Position numbers and translations under genes: made by a program
Notes under the pieces: model-generated
Database searches by the model: none
The model's input: the letters and a program-made list of their open reading frames with translations, nothing else
What the model was told of the DNA's origin: nothing
Shown: one piece after another, positions 45,801-59,100 of the stretch
Numbering within the stretch: the first letter of the stretch is position 1
Layout: the number at the start of each line of letters is the position of its first letter
Source of the DNA: Eucommia ulmoides
Taxonomy: Eukaryota > Streptophyta > Magnoliopsida > Garryales > Eucommiaceae
DNA: 64,000 nt
Assembly (NCBI GenBank): GCA_016647705.1
Contig: CM028326.1
Span: forward strand, 48,375,285 to 48,439,284
Direction: 5' to 3'

Positions 45801-46084
45801 ACAAAAACTTGTACGTATTAACTGCCCTAAATTCGAGTTTAACACTTTCAATTAGATAAAGTCACAATTCGTAAGTTTATTAGAACCAATAAAATAAGTA
45901 ATTCTTTCGATTACAAAGAATTATGAGTTTTCTAATTTAAATTATGACCATTGTTATAATTCAAGTAACAAAATAGGAATAAAAAAAAATATCATTTGAG
46001 ATGCATGAAAAATATTTATTTTTTATATTTAGTAGTAGTCTTGTTTGATATATCTTTACAACTAGTTTTCAAATATACAATATT

Positions 46085-46140
<56 letters not shown>

Positions 46141-46268
46141 ACGTAACAATTACACCGTTTTCTTACTTTAAATGAGTATGTTTTGTAATACAAAAGTAAG
46201 TGGAGTGGTGAAGATTTTGTTCGGCCCCCAAAACCACCGAAGAAGGAATTTATACCATTCATTGAGAG
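45683..46268. other. Spacer between the Tat element and the mTERF gene, with 3' UTR
   Basis: AT-rich. It holds an A homopolymer of about 40 (45760-45799) and a long TA repeat (about 46088-46137). The mTERF 3' UTR must lie in the right part, since the stop codon is at 46269-46271; no single polyadenylation signal stands out. Confidence 0.6.
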
Positions 46269-46602
46269 TCAAGGGGAAGGAGGTGGAATCAGCATCCTTC
46301 CAACACCCATAAACTCCTCAGCGAATTCTTCATCGTTTTTAGCCAAAATATCTTTCAAGCTAGGCGTCACATTCCTTCGTTTGAGTACAAAATATCTGGG
46401 CTTTATTTTCTTCTCCAAGGAGTAGCTGAAATACCTGGGATACTCTACCACTGCCTTTACTGGCTTTCCCATGGTGTTCACCAGGAAATCTAACTTGGGT
46501 TGCAAAACCTCTTCGACACTGTAGCCCAACAATGGTGAGAACCTATAGAGCATGGACAACACTTCCTCCCTCGACAAACCAGCCTGCATCAGATACTTCA
46601 CC
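46269..46602 (-). CDS. MTERF2: mTERF gene, exon 7 (residues 502-612)
   Basis: Acceptor TTGGGCAG; the split Arg codon AG|G is completed here. It codes the last repeats (YRFSPLLGYSVEEVLQPKL, YPRYFSYSLEKKIKPRYFVL) and an acidic end EEFAEEFMGVGRMLIPP before the stop at 46269-46271. Confidence 0.93.
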
Positions 46603-49600
46603 CTGCCCAACATTCAACAACATGAATACTTGCTACTAATTAAGTTCTCAAGTTTTTAGACTACAAATATCACATAATTATTACCTGGGAAGCAAGGCAT
46701 TGTCAATGTCAGATACAAAAAGCTGAGGGTATCTTCTGATGACCCGAGGAAGCTGATTTGTAGGAACACCAATGCCAGAAAGGAATTCGAGCTTCGGCTT
46801 GAGAGTTCTGTCAATGCTTGCTCCAAATATTTCAGGACAGCGCACAAGAATTTCACCAATACTTTCCTCATCCAGCCCCAAATCTTCCAGAAAACTAACC
46901 ACCTGAATAAAGAAAACGAGCATGATTGCTAGACTAGTGTTTAAAAGCTGCTCCTGTTCACTGTTGAATATTAAGAAGTGCCACCAGCTTACCTTAGGAT
47001 ATCTCAAGTATCACCAACCACAAGCACCAACTAAAGATGTACATTTTACAGTATACGTACATACAACAAAAGCAACAAAGGCTTCAACCAAAGTCACCTA
47101 ATCCTTTTATGCCAACCAAATCAAACTCTTCTTTAATTGGATACGAGCATGTTTTTATTAATTATGTCTAGCCATATTTAGTTCTTCTGTTGCTTTGGTA
47201 AAACATAAAATTAACAACTGAAAACTGAATGCAAAATTCTAATAATAAGATACTAAACTAAATAAGCTAATGATATTTGTTTATGCATTTTAAATTTAAG
47301 CACTGAATCGAATGGAACTGTTCCATAATTTCTACATGTTGAAGACTGAGGTTTTTAGGGCCTGTTTGTTTTGTGTTTCTGCTCCCAAATTTTTGTTCCC
47401 GTTCCAAAAAAATTTGAATTTACGAACAGAAACATGTTTGGTGAACACCTTTCTGTTCTCAAATATTCCCAAAATTTTGAGTATATCCTAAAATTCTTGG
47501 GATTTTGAGGGGAAAAAAATATTTTTCCCAAAAAATGTCTCACTTATTCTCACTTAAAAGGGCATGGTCAGTATTTTTAACATTCTTAATGAGGTTCCTC
47601 CTTCAAGCTTATTAGTCTCAAATAGAGAGAGACGATATATTCCTTTTTTTGTAAATTTTTATTCATCATCTAGGCCAATAGAAGCACAATATAGTATTTT
47701 ACTATGATGACTTTATTTAGTTGTAATTAATGTTTATAGATGTGTTTTTATTTTGTTCTAATTTGTGAAAATTGATGGCCTAACAGAAATATGTCTTATC
47801 CTTTAAATATAAAGTAAAATTAAAAAAAAAAAAATGAAAACTAATGTTGTTACCAAAAGCATTTCTATTCCCAAAATTATTGAGAACAAAAAATATAATT
47901 CTCATCCCGTTTTTCTGGGAGTAGAAATAGAATAACATAAACGTTAACCAAAATCACCTTATGTTTTCCAATTATACCCTTCATTACTTGAAGATCAATT
48001 ATTTACGAATATTATAATTTAATATGATATTAAATTATTTATAAATGTTAACAATAATATTTTTTGTAGAGCTATTTTTTTGATCGAAAAACATATCATT
48101 ACTTAAATGTTCGAGCATAAAATCTCATATGCTAATTCAAATTGTTACTGAAAACTATATATATAAAATAAATCTAATTTGGAAATGGAACTAAAATAAT
48201 AATTGATTTCCATTGAATTCAATAATTTTCACTAGATTTGTAAAATGTTACTAGAGATATTTTTTGCAATTGTTGAAGTATAGTTTAGTCATTCACTAAT
48301 ATTAGGATTTCTTGTACTTTTAGAGAGGTTAATTATTGTGGTTTAAGTCGTACTATTCTTTCTTTGTTCATATTTTACTTCAAGAGGAATGAGTTGGATT
48401 CAACTTGGGGATATTTTAGTTATTTTTTAAAAGTAAAATTGAAGTTAAATGTTAGTTTATTAGATATTCAATTTCATTTAAAAATAATAATTGAAAGTGC
48501 ATTACGTTCAATGTTCTTGATTGAATAATTTGAATGCTAGTAGAGATACTTTGGTAATTCAGTTGAATGTCATTTCAATATTTCATATATTTTATGTCTA
48601 TAATTGTAAGGTATTGTTGGTGTCCCAAAATGACAAACACCTCGAGTATGGTCTAATTAGGAACAGGTAAATCCTCCTGCTAAGGTGGAGTTGTTGAGTC
48701 GAAAATAGAACTGGAAATTTTCCAAGTGAGCTGTAACTCATAACCTGAGGACTGACTTGCTAGCGTCCTACCCTTCAGGGCAATGTACTGTACCTGTACA
48801 AAGCCTGGCCGGTTTTTGTTCCGGCGAAACCCCTCTGGTGTGAAAGTAAGAGCTCAAAGAGAAAATATTATAGAAACGCGTCAAGTATGAAAACGGCGTT
48901 TGAGCGTTACCTTGGGTTTGCATTGTCTCTGGTATTTATAGGCACTGGAGATGATTAACTTTACCTAATTGGGCCTAAACACGGTTAATTAGGCGAAACC
49001 ATGTCTTTAACTGATAATCTGGGGCATTCAAGAGATAATCATTGGGCATGGGCTTTTGGGCCCATTTGAAAAATCCCGCAGGCCTGTACCAGACATGTGG
49101 AGATGTGTTGGTGGAGAAGCGCGGAGAGCTGTGGAGTTTTGGAAGACAAACGGACTGAATGGTGTGTCAGTTGAGAAAAAGGCTAAGTCCTTGAAGTTGG
49201 CCGTCCAGAGACACGGCACAGAATTCTAGGCGGCAACGTCCCTGCGAGGCACATTACTCCCTCCTGAGTACCAAGGAGATTCTAGAGAAAGAGTCTTAAT
49301 CGACGTATGCTCCTGCGTAACACTTTGGATTCTAGAATATGGCCACGTCATGGTGACGGTGGACACGTGGTTAGAGCTCTAGTGCTGACTCGGAGACAAG
49401 GGAAGCGAGACGGTCAAGGATACCAACTTATGGCTAGAATGGGCATCCCGGAGGCTTAGACACACGAAAGACGACCCCAATTGACCGGCGGTCCTTCGAG
49501 CGGCAGTCTTTTGCCCTATACTCTTTCGAGTGGCTATCTTCTTGGCAACCTTTTGAAGAGGGTTCCCATGTGCCCCCCTGACGAGCAGAGGCAAGATGTC

Positions 49601-52600
49601 AGCCAATCGGGGAATTTTTTCAACTCTTGTCAGGTTCATGGTCGGCAATTTCCCAAGCGACGAAATTTTGAGCGACAACCCTCTGATGGGCAGAATTCTA
49701 AACGGACATTTTCTAACCGTTAGCAAATAATATCTTCTGAGTGAAGAAATTTTAGGTGACAACCCCCAACAGGCAAAATTCTGAACCGCCATTTTCTAAC
49801 CATTAGCAAATAATCATCTAAGCGAAGAAATTACAGGCGACAACCCCCAACGGGCAAAATTCTAAATGGCACTTTTCAAACCGTTAACAAATCCTAGGCA
49901 CAAACCAGCCATTACCGCAGAGAATGAGACTGAAATGAACTCTAGGAGGGTACAAACGACGGAAGGGGCTCGGGAATTAGACAAGCACAATAACCGGGGG
50001 CGCTGGCACGCTGGCCAGCTATTCGACGCTACTTTCTCAAGCCGCAAATTCCCCCGCACGTACCGAGATCCTACCTCGTATTTTGTGCCCATTTTCCTTA
50101 TAAATAGAGAATTGAGGAGCCTCTTTCAAACACTTTCAAGTTTTCTGGGCATTCCCTCTAAGAGATTTCTCTGCACGGTACTTTTTCTTTACTTAGAAAT
50201 GTTTTCCCGTATCACCACCTGTGAATCTTCTTCTTCTTCAGGGAGCAGCTCGTGCTTCAGCGTGTTGGAGCAAGTCTCCCCTACTCTCAAGGACGTCGGA
50301 TGACGCACTTGTGTCCAAAGACCATTCTCTCCTTCTTTGGCGATTCAGCCACGATCACCTGGGGAAGTTGCCCACTCACTGGCCAAGTTGGTGTCTATGG
50401 TTGGCCGCCCTAACAAACACGGATGAGAAGGCTATTCGCGGGAGCCCGTTTCTGTAGCCATTCGGGAGAAGGAGGAACTAGTGACACAGACTCGGATTCT
50501 CCAGGCGATTCCCCTGCTACCGTAACCAATCAGCAATATAGGGCCTGATATTCTGTACTCTGCTATTCCGGTCCGGAGTCCTCTCTGGAACCTTCAGTTC
50601 AACGTGACCGAGAAGGATTTGAGGAGGGCTCGTAGCATATTTACCTTCCCGAGTTCCGTCATGACGAGGGTCATGACGAGGGTCCCCACTGCTGATCAGA
50701 GGGCACATATGTAGACACCACATTTTGTCCCACCCAATCAGTATTAAATTGAAACTACAAGTTCAGATAAACTTTAAACTGGATGTAAAGGAAATGAATT
50801 TCAACCTTAGATCACACTGGATACTACACAGAAAAGCAACAAAAAAATACAAAACTGTTAAATTTGACTGAATTCAGTTAAGTAAAAGTTTCGAATCAAC
50901 CTCGAAAATCCTAAAATTAAATGGGGTCTAAGATGACATTATTAAAGATTGATTTTCATCAAATCACCCTTAATATGAATGAAAATTAGTTACTACCCTT
51001 CAATTATAGGATATTTCACTAATTTACTTCTATTACCTACTTTGACCTTGAAACATTTACTATTACCGGTTTCGTTTGTTTGACACCAAAAATACCTTTT
51101 TATTTTTCCATTTTTCATCAAATGTTGTCAATAAACAATTCAAAAGACCTTGATCAAGACAAGGAATGGCCAGAACAAGTCCAAGTTACCCAAAGTAACT
51201 AAGGATTAGGACTCAATTCAAAATCGACCAAACCAAAGTCATCAAGACTAGCCATTAAAGCCCATCCAATCAAAGGCTCTACCAAGCATTAATGATTCAT
51301 TTAATGAGCATTAAATGCCTAAGAAACTTCCTAGATATTTCCTACAAAATATCTAATGAAGGAACCAAGTTACTTAAGTAACTAATGGTTATCAAAACTA
51401 AATCAATCCGATTCGCCACCTAGCAAGGCATTTAATGAGGTATTAAATGCTCTTCCCATCAAGCATTAAATGCTTGGGATGACATAGATGGACCACATTC
51501 AAAGTATTAAAATATTTTGAGCAAAATATCTTAGGGATAACTAAAACACTTGAAATGTGACTACCCGTTACAAGGCAAACCGAACTGAGTCAATCCAATT
51601 TGAACCGATTCAATGCCCATCACATCAAATGTCACTATCATGCATTAAATGCCAAATGACACTTCAAGACTAAATGCATTGAACCTCCAAAGCATTGATG
51701 GCAACCAAATTGAAATAGTGCAAGTAACCGATACTCAACCACTAAACCAAAACGAAAAGGTCACATCAAACCATAAATGATGCCATGTGCAACCAATCAT
51801 ATCCAAGATTAGGTAATGATGACTAATGATTGCTCATGATTGTCAATCATTACATTTAGATATTTAATGATTTGGTAATCATTACAAAATCTTTGAGAAT
51901 CTTACCAAATCGTTCAAAACCATCCATCACCAAGACAAGAAGGAAAGGCCCCTAAGCCAAACAGACCCTAAGAAAGAAGCGAGGATGGCCTCCGTATTGG
52001 TCAATGCACAGACCTTCCAATCTATAAAAACAGGGGCCTGTTTTCAGAAATCCAAGAGTTGGAACCCTTACTTTCTCTCTCTAGGCTCAAGCATTGCTCT
52101 CGGATCATTAGGGTTTTCAACCTTTTCCTTCAATAAACACCTCGAAATTCTGCTGAAATACTGCCCAGAGAAGCTCTTGAGGATCTTGGAGGAAGATCTC
52201 AAAAGGTTGACAGTAAACGATCAAGAACAACCGACAATATCCAAAATCATGTCAAACATTAAGAACGTCCAAGAACATGTTAAGAACATATGAAGGCCAA
52301 ATATATCCAAGAACATGTTAAGAACATATGAGGATCATGACAAAACATCTATCACACCATGAGTTGTGCGTAGTGTCTGTGATTCTCTTATGAATGCATC
52401 AAAGCGAACTATTAACTGTTAATCTAACCATATACTGTTAATAAATGACTTTACTGCTAAAAGTCAAGACCATAGTCTGGCACTAAGTCTTCAAGCTCAC
52501 ACACACACACCCCTATCCATATACTGTTAATAACTGACTTTACTGTTAAACGTCAAGACCATAGCCTGGCACTAAGTCTTCACACACACACACATAGGGA

Positions 52601-53127
52601 AGACCTCTAATCCTTCGGGGATATGTGTGCACCTTCTTCAGGAACGTTCCTGTCTTTCTTAGTTACGAGTAGGACCAACATATATATTATGTTTTTTCTT
52701 TCTTTTCTAACTAACAACTTAAATATAAACACTAATCTTGTCTAAACAAATGAATTTGGTTGTGGTGTTCTTGACAAAATTGATTATTCACATATTATGG
52801 TATGATTCATGTCTTGTTTAATAATAAAATCAAAATAAAATTAGTTCATTTTCACATAAATGAATTACGTGCTGACCTAATTCTCATTGATCAGAGATAC
52901 GTAGGCAACCCACGTACAGGTTCAGTCACCAATCAAGCAAAACCATTTCATCTTCAATTGGAACTACGTGTCGACCTGATTCCCCGTGTTACCCGGGATA
53001 CGTAGGCAACCTTTACAAGGTTCAGTCGTAAAAAAATACAAAAATATTTCTACTTTATTTCTGTCATTGGGTTGTCACTGATTAGTTAGTATAATATTTA
53101 CCTACTTTCATTACATATCAAAAATGC

Positions 53128-53159
<32 letters not shown>

Positions 53160-56100
53160 AATAAAAAGACAAAAAACTTAAAAAGGGAATTATTTTGTTA
53201 ATCAAACCAAAGAAAATTACCTGGATGTTGTTTAAAAGTGAATATTTATTTAGACTAAGATACCATCTTCGGACGGGTGTCTTGGGGTGCGTAAAACCTT
53301 ACGTGAGCATAATTGACTCCCGAACTTAATGAAATCTTTGGTACAAGATCTTTACGAGTCAAAACACGGGTCATTTTAAAATAAAAAATAAATTTCTAAA
53401 ATCCAAATGACCTAACACACCATTTAAACCCATACTAGGTGGCGACTCCTTTTCAAACACAAATCCTGACCCAAACAACGTTTTGAAAACCGACGCCTAA
53501 AAAAACCCTTGAAAACTCATTTTCAAAAATGAAAGTAATTTAGAGGATTTCGAGAGGGCGGAATGAAAACTTGCTTTCCTCTTCTTCCCGATCTCTACTT
53601 CCTCTTACTTTTCAACAAAATATGGGGTGCGTTAACATTAGCCACCCCCAAATTTCCTTACAGTGTTTCTCCATCAGGTGGATGTCGGACTCCGCTTCCC
53701 CATTCATCCTTGGGTCTGGGCTGTCTGTAAGGAGCTCGGTCTATGTGCGTCACAGTTGGCTCCGAACAACATGAAGATAGTGATAGCAACTTACATTATC
53801 TTTAAGGTGGAAGGGATTGAGCCGAGCATGAAGTTTTTCCGCACTCTCTTCTTTGCCAAGTCCATGCCGTCAGGCACCGAGAGTTTGGCCTTGACGAGAA
53901 GGATCACTCAATTCCTGTCCAGCGGTTCTGGGGACGAATTGGTAAGGAGATCTTGGGCGTGGCTGAGAACGGTACTCCAACAATTTGCACTTACTGGGTT
54001 CCTATTCTGTTTTTGCAAAGAGTGAGAAGCCGAGTAAGAAGCCGAAGAAAAAGGCGAAGGAGCTCCGTCCAAAAATTGTTGTGCTAAAAGAGAGGGTCTT
54101 GAGGACACCCTTTTCACCAGGTGAACGCCTGAGCTCGACTCTATACGACATTTACTTCAACTGAGCTCCATCTCTGCCCCTTGCTAAGCTTCCGTCAAGA
54201 CCAACAAACAGTAAGTCAGTTTTTTCTGGTCATCAATTTTTCATGATTTGGCTTGACATTCTTAATTGTGGCCTCCTCGTAGGAATAGACAATGCTGATA
54301 AGAGGAAGGCTGGGGCCACAAAGAGCTCGACTGTCAGATAGGGACAGACCTCTCAGGGCAGTGTTCCACCTTCCCGGTCTCCGACCTACACAGGGGTGAC
54401 GACCAGAGACTCCAGTCCCAGCGCGCGGGATCCAGATCCTACGCTGGCAGCTCCGCAAGATAGGGGAAAACGGCCCGCTAGGGAATCGACCCAACAAAGA
54501 AAAAAGAAGACCAAGCATCCCTCCAAACTAACGCGCGTCGCTTCTGTCCCTCTAGATCCCCGTCTCGATTTCTTTGGAGTCAAGAATACTGGCATAGAGG
54601 TAGGCCGGCACTGATACAAGAGTTCCTAAGTCAAGTAAAGCCACCAGCCGACAGGAAAAAGATTGGCAGGGCTTGCCAGGGACATTTTCAGAGATCTGAT
54701 AGGAGTGAATACCTTGCTCTTTCTCAGCACTTAGATTCCTTGAAAATCTTTCGAGTTTTTCAATCTTTGTCTTCTCTCCTCAACTTGTTTTCAATGACAG
54801 GTCGCCCTTCAATTCAATGGGCGGGCAAACCAGCTTTTCTCGGAGAGTGGACTTCTCATTGAGTTGGACTCTCACTGAGCCGTAATCCAGAAGAATGATG
54901 ATGTTAAGGCCAATCTCTATGCCAACCGGTCTATTGTTCAGACCGAGAACCTCGGACTCCGCACTGACCGCCAAAACCTCAAATCTCGGATTAACACGAT
55001 TGAAACTGAATTCGCCAACTGCAAGCAGTACGTAAAGGGCCGAGAGCATAAGTGGCGGGACACCATTGAAAGGGTCAGGGAGAAGACCAGATCAGAGGCA
55101 GTAGAGCAGTGGAAAAAGGGCTACAGATATATGGAGCTTCAGGAGAAAATGGCTAATGACTTTCTAGAGGCAGGAAACCGGGCAACACTGAAGGCTATTC
55201 ATCAGATGTGTCCTAAATTCCCCGCCCGCCCTGTGGAGATAGAGTTCTCAGACTAGGAGGATGGTGCCGAGCATGAAGGCGTCAGGCAGGGACATGCCAG
55301 AGAGGATAATGCTGGCAAGAAAGGCCCCAAGGAAGGCGAGATTAACGTTCCTTCCCCTCGAGCGGACACCCCTCAGGATGAGGGCGGGGAGGACTGAGCT
55401 CTGGGCCATCACTTCTTTAGCACTTAGGATTTTGTAGCCTTTTTTTCACTTATTCTTTTTGTCGATTTGTAATGGGTTGATGACCCCCACATGTACATTT
55501 CCTTTTGAGTATATAAATGCAAGTCATTTTTTGTGTATTCTTGCTTTTCTACACCCGAGCGTGTGAGCTTCTGAGCAACATAGCCAAGGTATTTCAAAGT
55601 CTATTCCTTCATCCCGACGTTTTCGTCAAGTTGCTTTTTGCTTGGTAACGTCTTCAGAGTTGTAAAATTTTGAAAAAAGTTCTTGTCTCTGCCCAGGGCC
55701 ATGGACCACTAGCACCCCCGTCCGAGACACAAGCTGATTGTAAGAAAATCGTATCGCGGACCTAGAAAGCCGGGGTGCGTTGTCGACACGTCCTGCAAGC
55801 ACCGTATTCTATCCCCCATTCCACAATCCCTCTCTATTATTCGGATCGGTGAGTCTTTACCGCGGTCCCACTCTTTGAGGGGCATGCGGTTGTTAGTGTC
55901 CTGCATATGGATTGGGCTTCGTACGGCTTAGGGGAGCGCATCAGTGATCTTTCTCTCATGTGGCTCCTTGATTCATGGGGCATGATGTGACGGCAACAAC
56001 TATTAATGTCTTGCGTACAGACTGGATTTTGTACTGCTTACAAGAGCACATGTGGTGATCTTTCTCTTACATGGCTCCTAGTTTTGTGGATCATGTCATG

Positions 56101-59100
56101 AAGGCTACGGCCGTCAGATTGGATTTTTCAGTTGCCAGAGAAGTAGTCCATTAAATGACAATATTAAAGTGTGTATTAATGATATTAACAAAAATAGAAG
56201 GGTTCACAAAATAATTATCTCATAGTAAAAGGGAAGCATGGTGTTGATGTTTGAAAGTAAAAGGGGTGCATGGAGTTTTTATTATGATTGAGACTGTATA
56301 GTGTAAATAATAAATATGGTAGATATACATTTAAGGTTATATTTAAAAAAAATGATATTTACATAATATATTTATACGCTACTACACATATTTTACATAA
56401 TATAAACCTGTAAATCGCAAGAGGGGGGAAATTGTGAGAGCCGATTCTCGCTAAAATTCAGAATATCCAAAGGCAAGACGAGCTCCTCGTTAAAATCCCC
56501 AACTGATTACGGAAACTCACTAGCTAATGAATTGTGGGACATGTCCGGAGCTAGAAAATTGTGGGAGTTTTCAGATGAAGTAATAGCATCATTCATACTA
56601 CCACTTAGCCTATTCTTTGAAAGCATAGTTTTTAAATAACTAGGCCAGTCAACAAGTTCTGACCAAAACCTAATCCAAGAATGTCTTAAGTACTTTCATG
56701 GACTCGGTCAAGCTCCAGGCAAAGGCATTGATTCAAATATTCAGTACTTTCCATGATTGAAGTTTCCCAACAGAAGCCGGCAACAGACACAAAAAGTTGT
56801 TCTCAGAAAGATCCAGACACTCTAGGCTTCCCATTTCACCAATCCATTCTAGAAACTCCCCCGTAAATGAATTTTTGCTTCACTCAAAATTACACAGAGA
56901 AAGTACGCTGTGCTTAGAAGACTTCCGAGAAGTCAATTCTCACTCAAATTAATCAACATCGAGAGCAAACATCTTCCCAATACCATCATAAACCTGACCT
57001 TTGAACTGATTCTTCCACAAGTTTATAGCTCTCAAATTGTTTAAACCTTTAGTAACCTTTGAAATCTCACCATCCAGTAAATTATCGGACAGAACAAGTG
57101 GTCTAAGCAGAACATTGGCTCTCTTGCTTTCTCCCTCTAGTGATTTAGGGTGTCTGATCCACAGACAAGAAAGCCAAGTTTCTTATCTCTGGTTTGTGTG
57201 CAAGAGACCTAAGCAAGTCATTATTACAGAAAACCTCACCACACATGCTTCATCATGGAAGAACCCCCAAATCATTCGGGTTAACTTTATGTTTCCAATT
57301 TCCCCTTTCTTTTGGGCACATGCCGAGTCTCTGGCAAGCAAAATCAACAGAATCCTAATTTGGATAAATCTAAGACAAAATTAAAACATCAAGGGGTACA
57401 TTGCAACAATTAGAACATCAGCGGCATATAGAGATCGAACCCAAACTTCAAGGGTACAAGGTACGATTTATCCTAGAAAGAATTTACTGCGCATATCTCC
57501 AACCTTCTCTTTACAAAGATTAGCAAAATATAACAAGTGAGGCGCAACACACAAGGCTCCTACCATTGCAGGGGGGTGTTGGGAACCCAGATATATGTTT
57601 GCATCAATTTAAGTCAACACAAGAAAATCATGACAACAACCAACAACATATGGGAAATGGGATGCATTTGCATCAATATAATGATTGAGATTTAGTAAGA
57701 ACTAAGAAAATTATAACATCAACATCAAGAAAAATACTACTAATAATAATAACAACCACCAACCTGCAGAAACTCCTGAGGTTTCTTAAGTAGTAGCTGA
57801 GGACTCGTGGCAAGCACTTTACCCAACCTCTTGTCTGTAACACCTAATTCCCCGAACTTCAGCATCATCAAGTTCAGCTTGCTAATTGAAGAACCCAAAA
57901 TGTGCGGCCAGCTTTTGATAGCTCGGCTGACACTGGCTTTTGGTATCTGCCATTAAAATTTATAGCTGAGTGTACTTGTCTGGTTGATGAAGTCGGGAGA
58001 GGGGGAGGGATACATTATTTTTAGTTACCAAAGGAATTTGATGCAGAGTCAAATAGACATGAGAAAAGGGAAAGAGGACAAAGGTAAAAAGGAGACAATA
58101 AAAGAACAAACTGATAGAAATATATCAAGAGTAGTGATCTAAGATACCAATCATATTAAAACACAACAGGGAAAATGGAACATTGGGTAGGCACCAGCCA
58201 CTACAATACTTAGAAATGGTGTTCAATTGACAAGGGCACTCTCCGCTCCCCTTTTTGGACAAGTTACACCTTATAAAATGATGATTAAACAGACTATTTC
58301 TGTATCACTGTGCAGCAGCTAACTATTGTCAGCATACAAGAAATTCCATCAGTTTTTCATTTCTATGAAAACCTAACTTTCACACAAAGAAAGGACATCA
58401 ACACCATAAGATTAAGCAAGAAACAATCTTAAAGAAAGCAAAGCAATTGCACAAACAACCAAGTAATTCTGGTCGACATGAATGCCTGAAGCATATTATC
58501 ATCCACAGTACCTTCTCCATATGAAGGAAAGAAAGTATTTCCTCGTAGTTTTCTAGAATGCTTGTAGATAGAATCCAAGGATATTTTAGCAACATCCGGC
58601 CAACATCTCTATCTGCTATACACACCTGAAAGATAATATGTGCATAGATGGTCAAAAGAATGGGTAAAAGTTACTCTTCCTTCTTCATTTTGGATAAGCA
58701 CCGAGTACAAGAAATTCCATGATTAAATAAAATCCACTTTTAGCCAGTTGATGCGTGGTATAAATATAAAACACGGAAACTGAGATGATAGAATTTTAAG
58801 GTAGTATAGTAACTCTTGTTACTGCAACTATGCTGCCACCATACACCAACAAAATAACAGCCTTAAAAGGTCATAGACATTGTCGAGCTCTTGCTCATAA
58901 CCAACTTCAGAAGTCTCTTGAGAAACCATACTTGTCTTGCAAACATTAACATGCTGTAACATGAAGCCTTTCTCACATTCTATCCAGTGAAATGCAAGTG
59001 CAGCATATATATTATACCCCCATGCAACTTATGCATATTTCATTATTTTGTAGCTAAGATGCTCCACAATTTCCTCTGGGTCTGATGTAAACTTGGCAAT

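Larger units (their letters stand above)
48615..55700 (-). mobile_element. Tat-type element fragment in intron 5
   Basis: Second copy of the 3' end of the Tat-type family: LTR (48615 to about 49390, TATA box complement at 48931-48942), then the region matching 22240-25760 including the antisense extra ORF and its TATA box (50099-50107). It is split by a solo LTR at 50710-53637. Similarity to the first copy ends at about 55700 (CTCTGCCCAGGGCCATGG), before any pol, so the rest of the element is missing. Confidence 0.8.
46903..57763 (-). other. Intron 5 of the mTERF gene, enlarged by nested elements
   Basis: 10,861 bp between donor GTTGGT (57758-57763) and acceptor TATTCAG (46903-46909). It holds a MITE-like insertion (47354-47955), a Tat-type fragment with a nested solo LTR (48615-55700), tandem repeats (55884-56105) and an LRR kinase pseudogene fragment (56430-57160). 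The splice sites and flanking exons are intact. Confidence 0.88.

Noticed and set aside
51985-52293. 102-codon ORF in the solo LTR
   Set aside because: It spans the TATA box and presumed transcript leader of the LTR and has no known domain.
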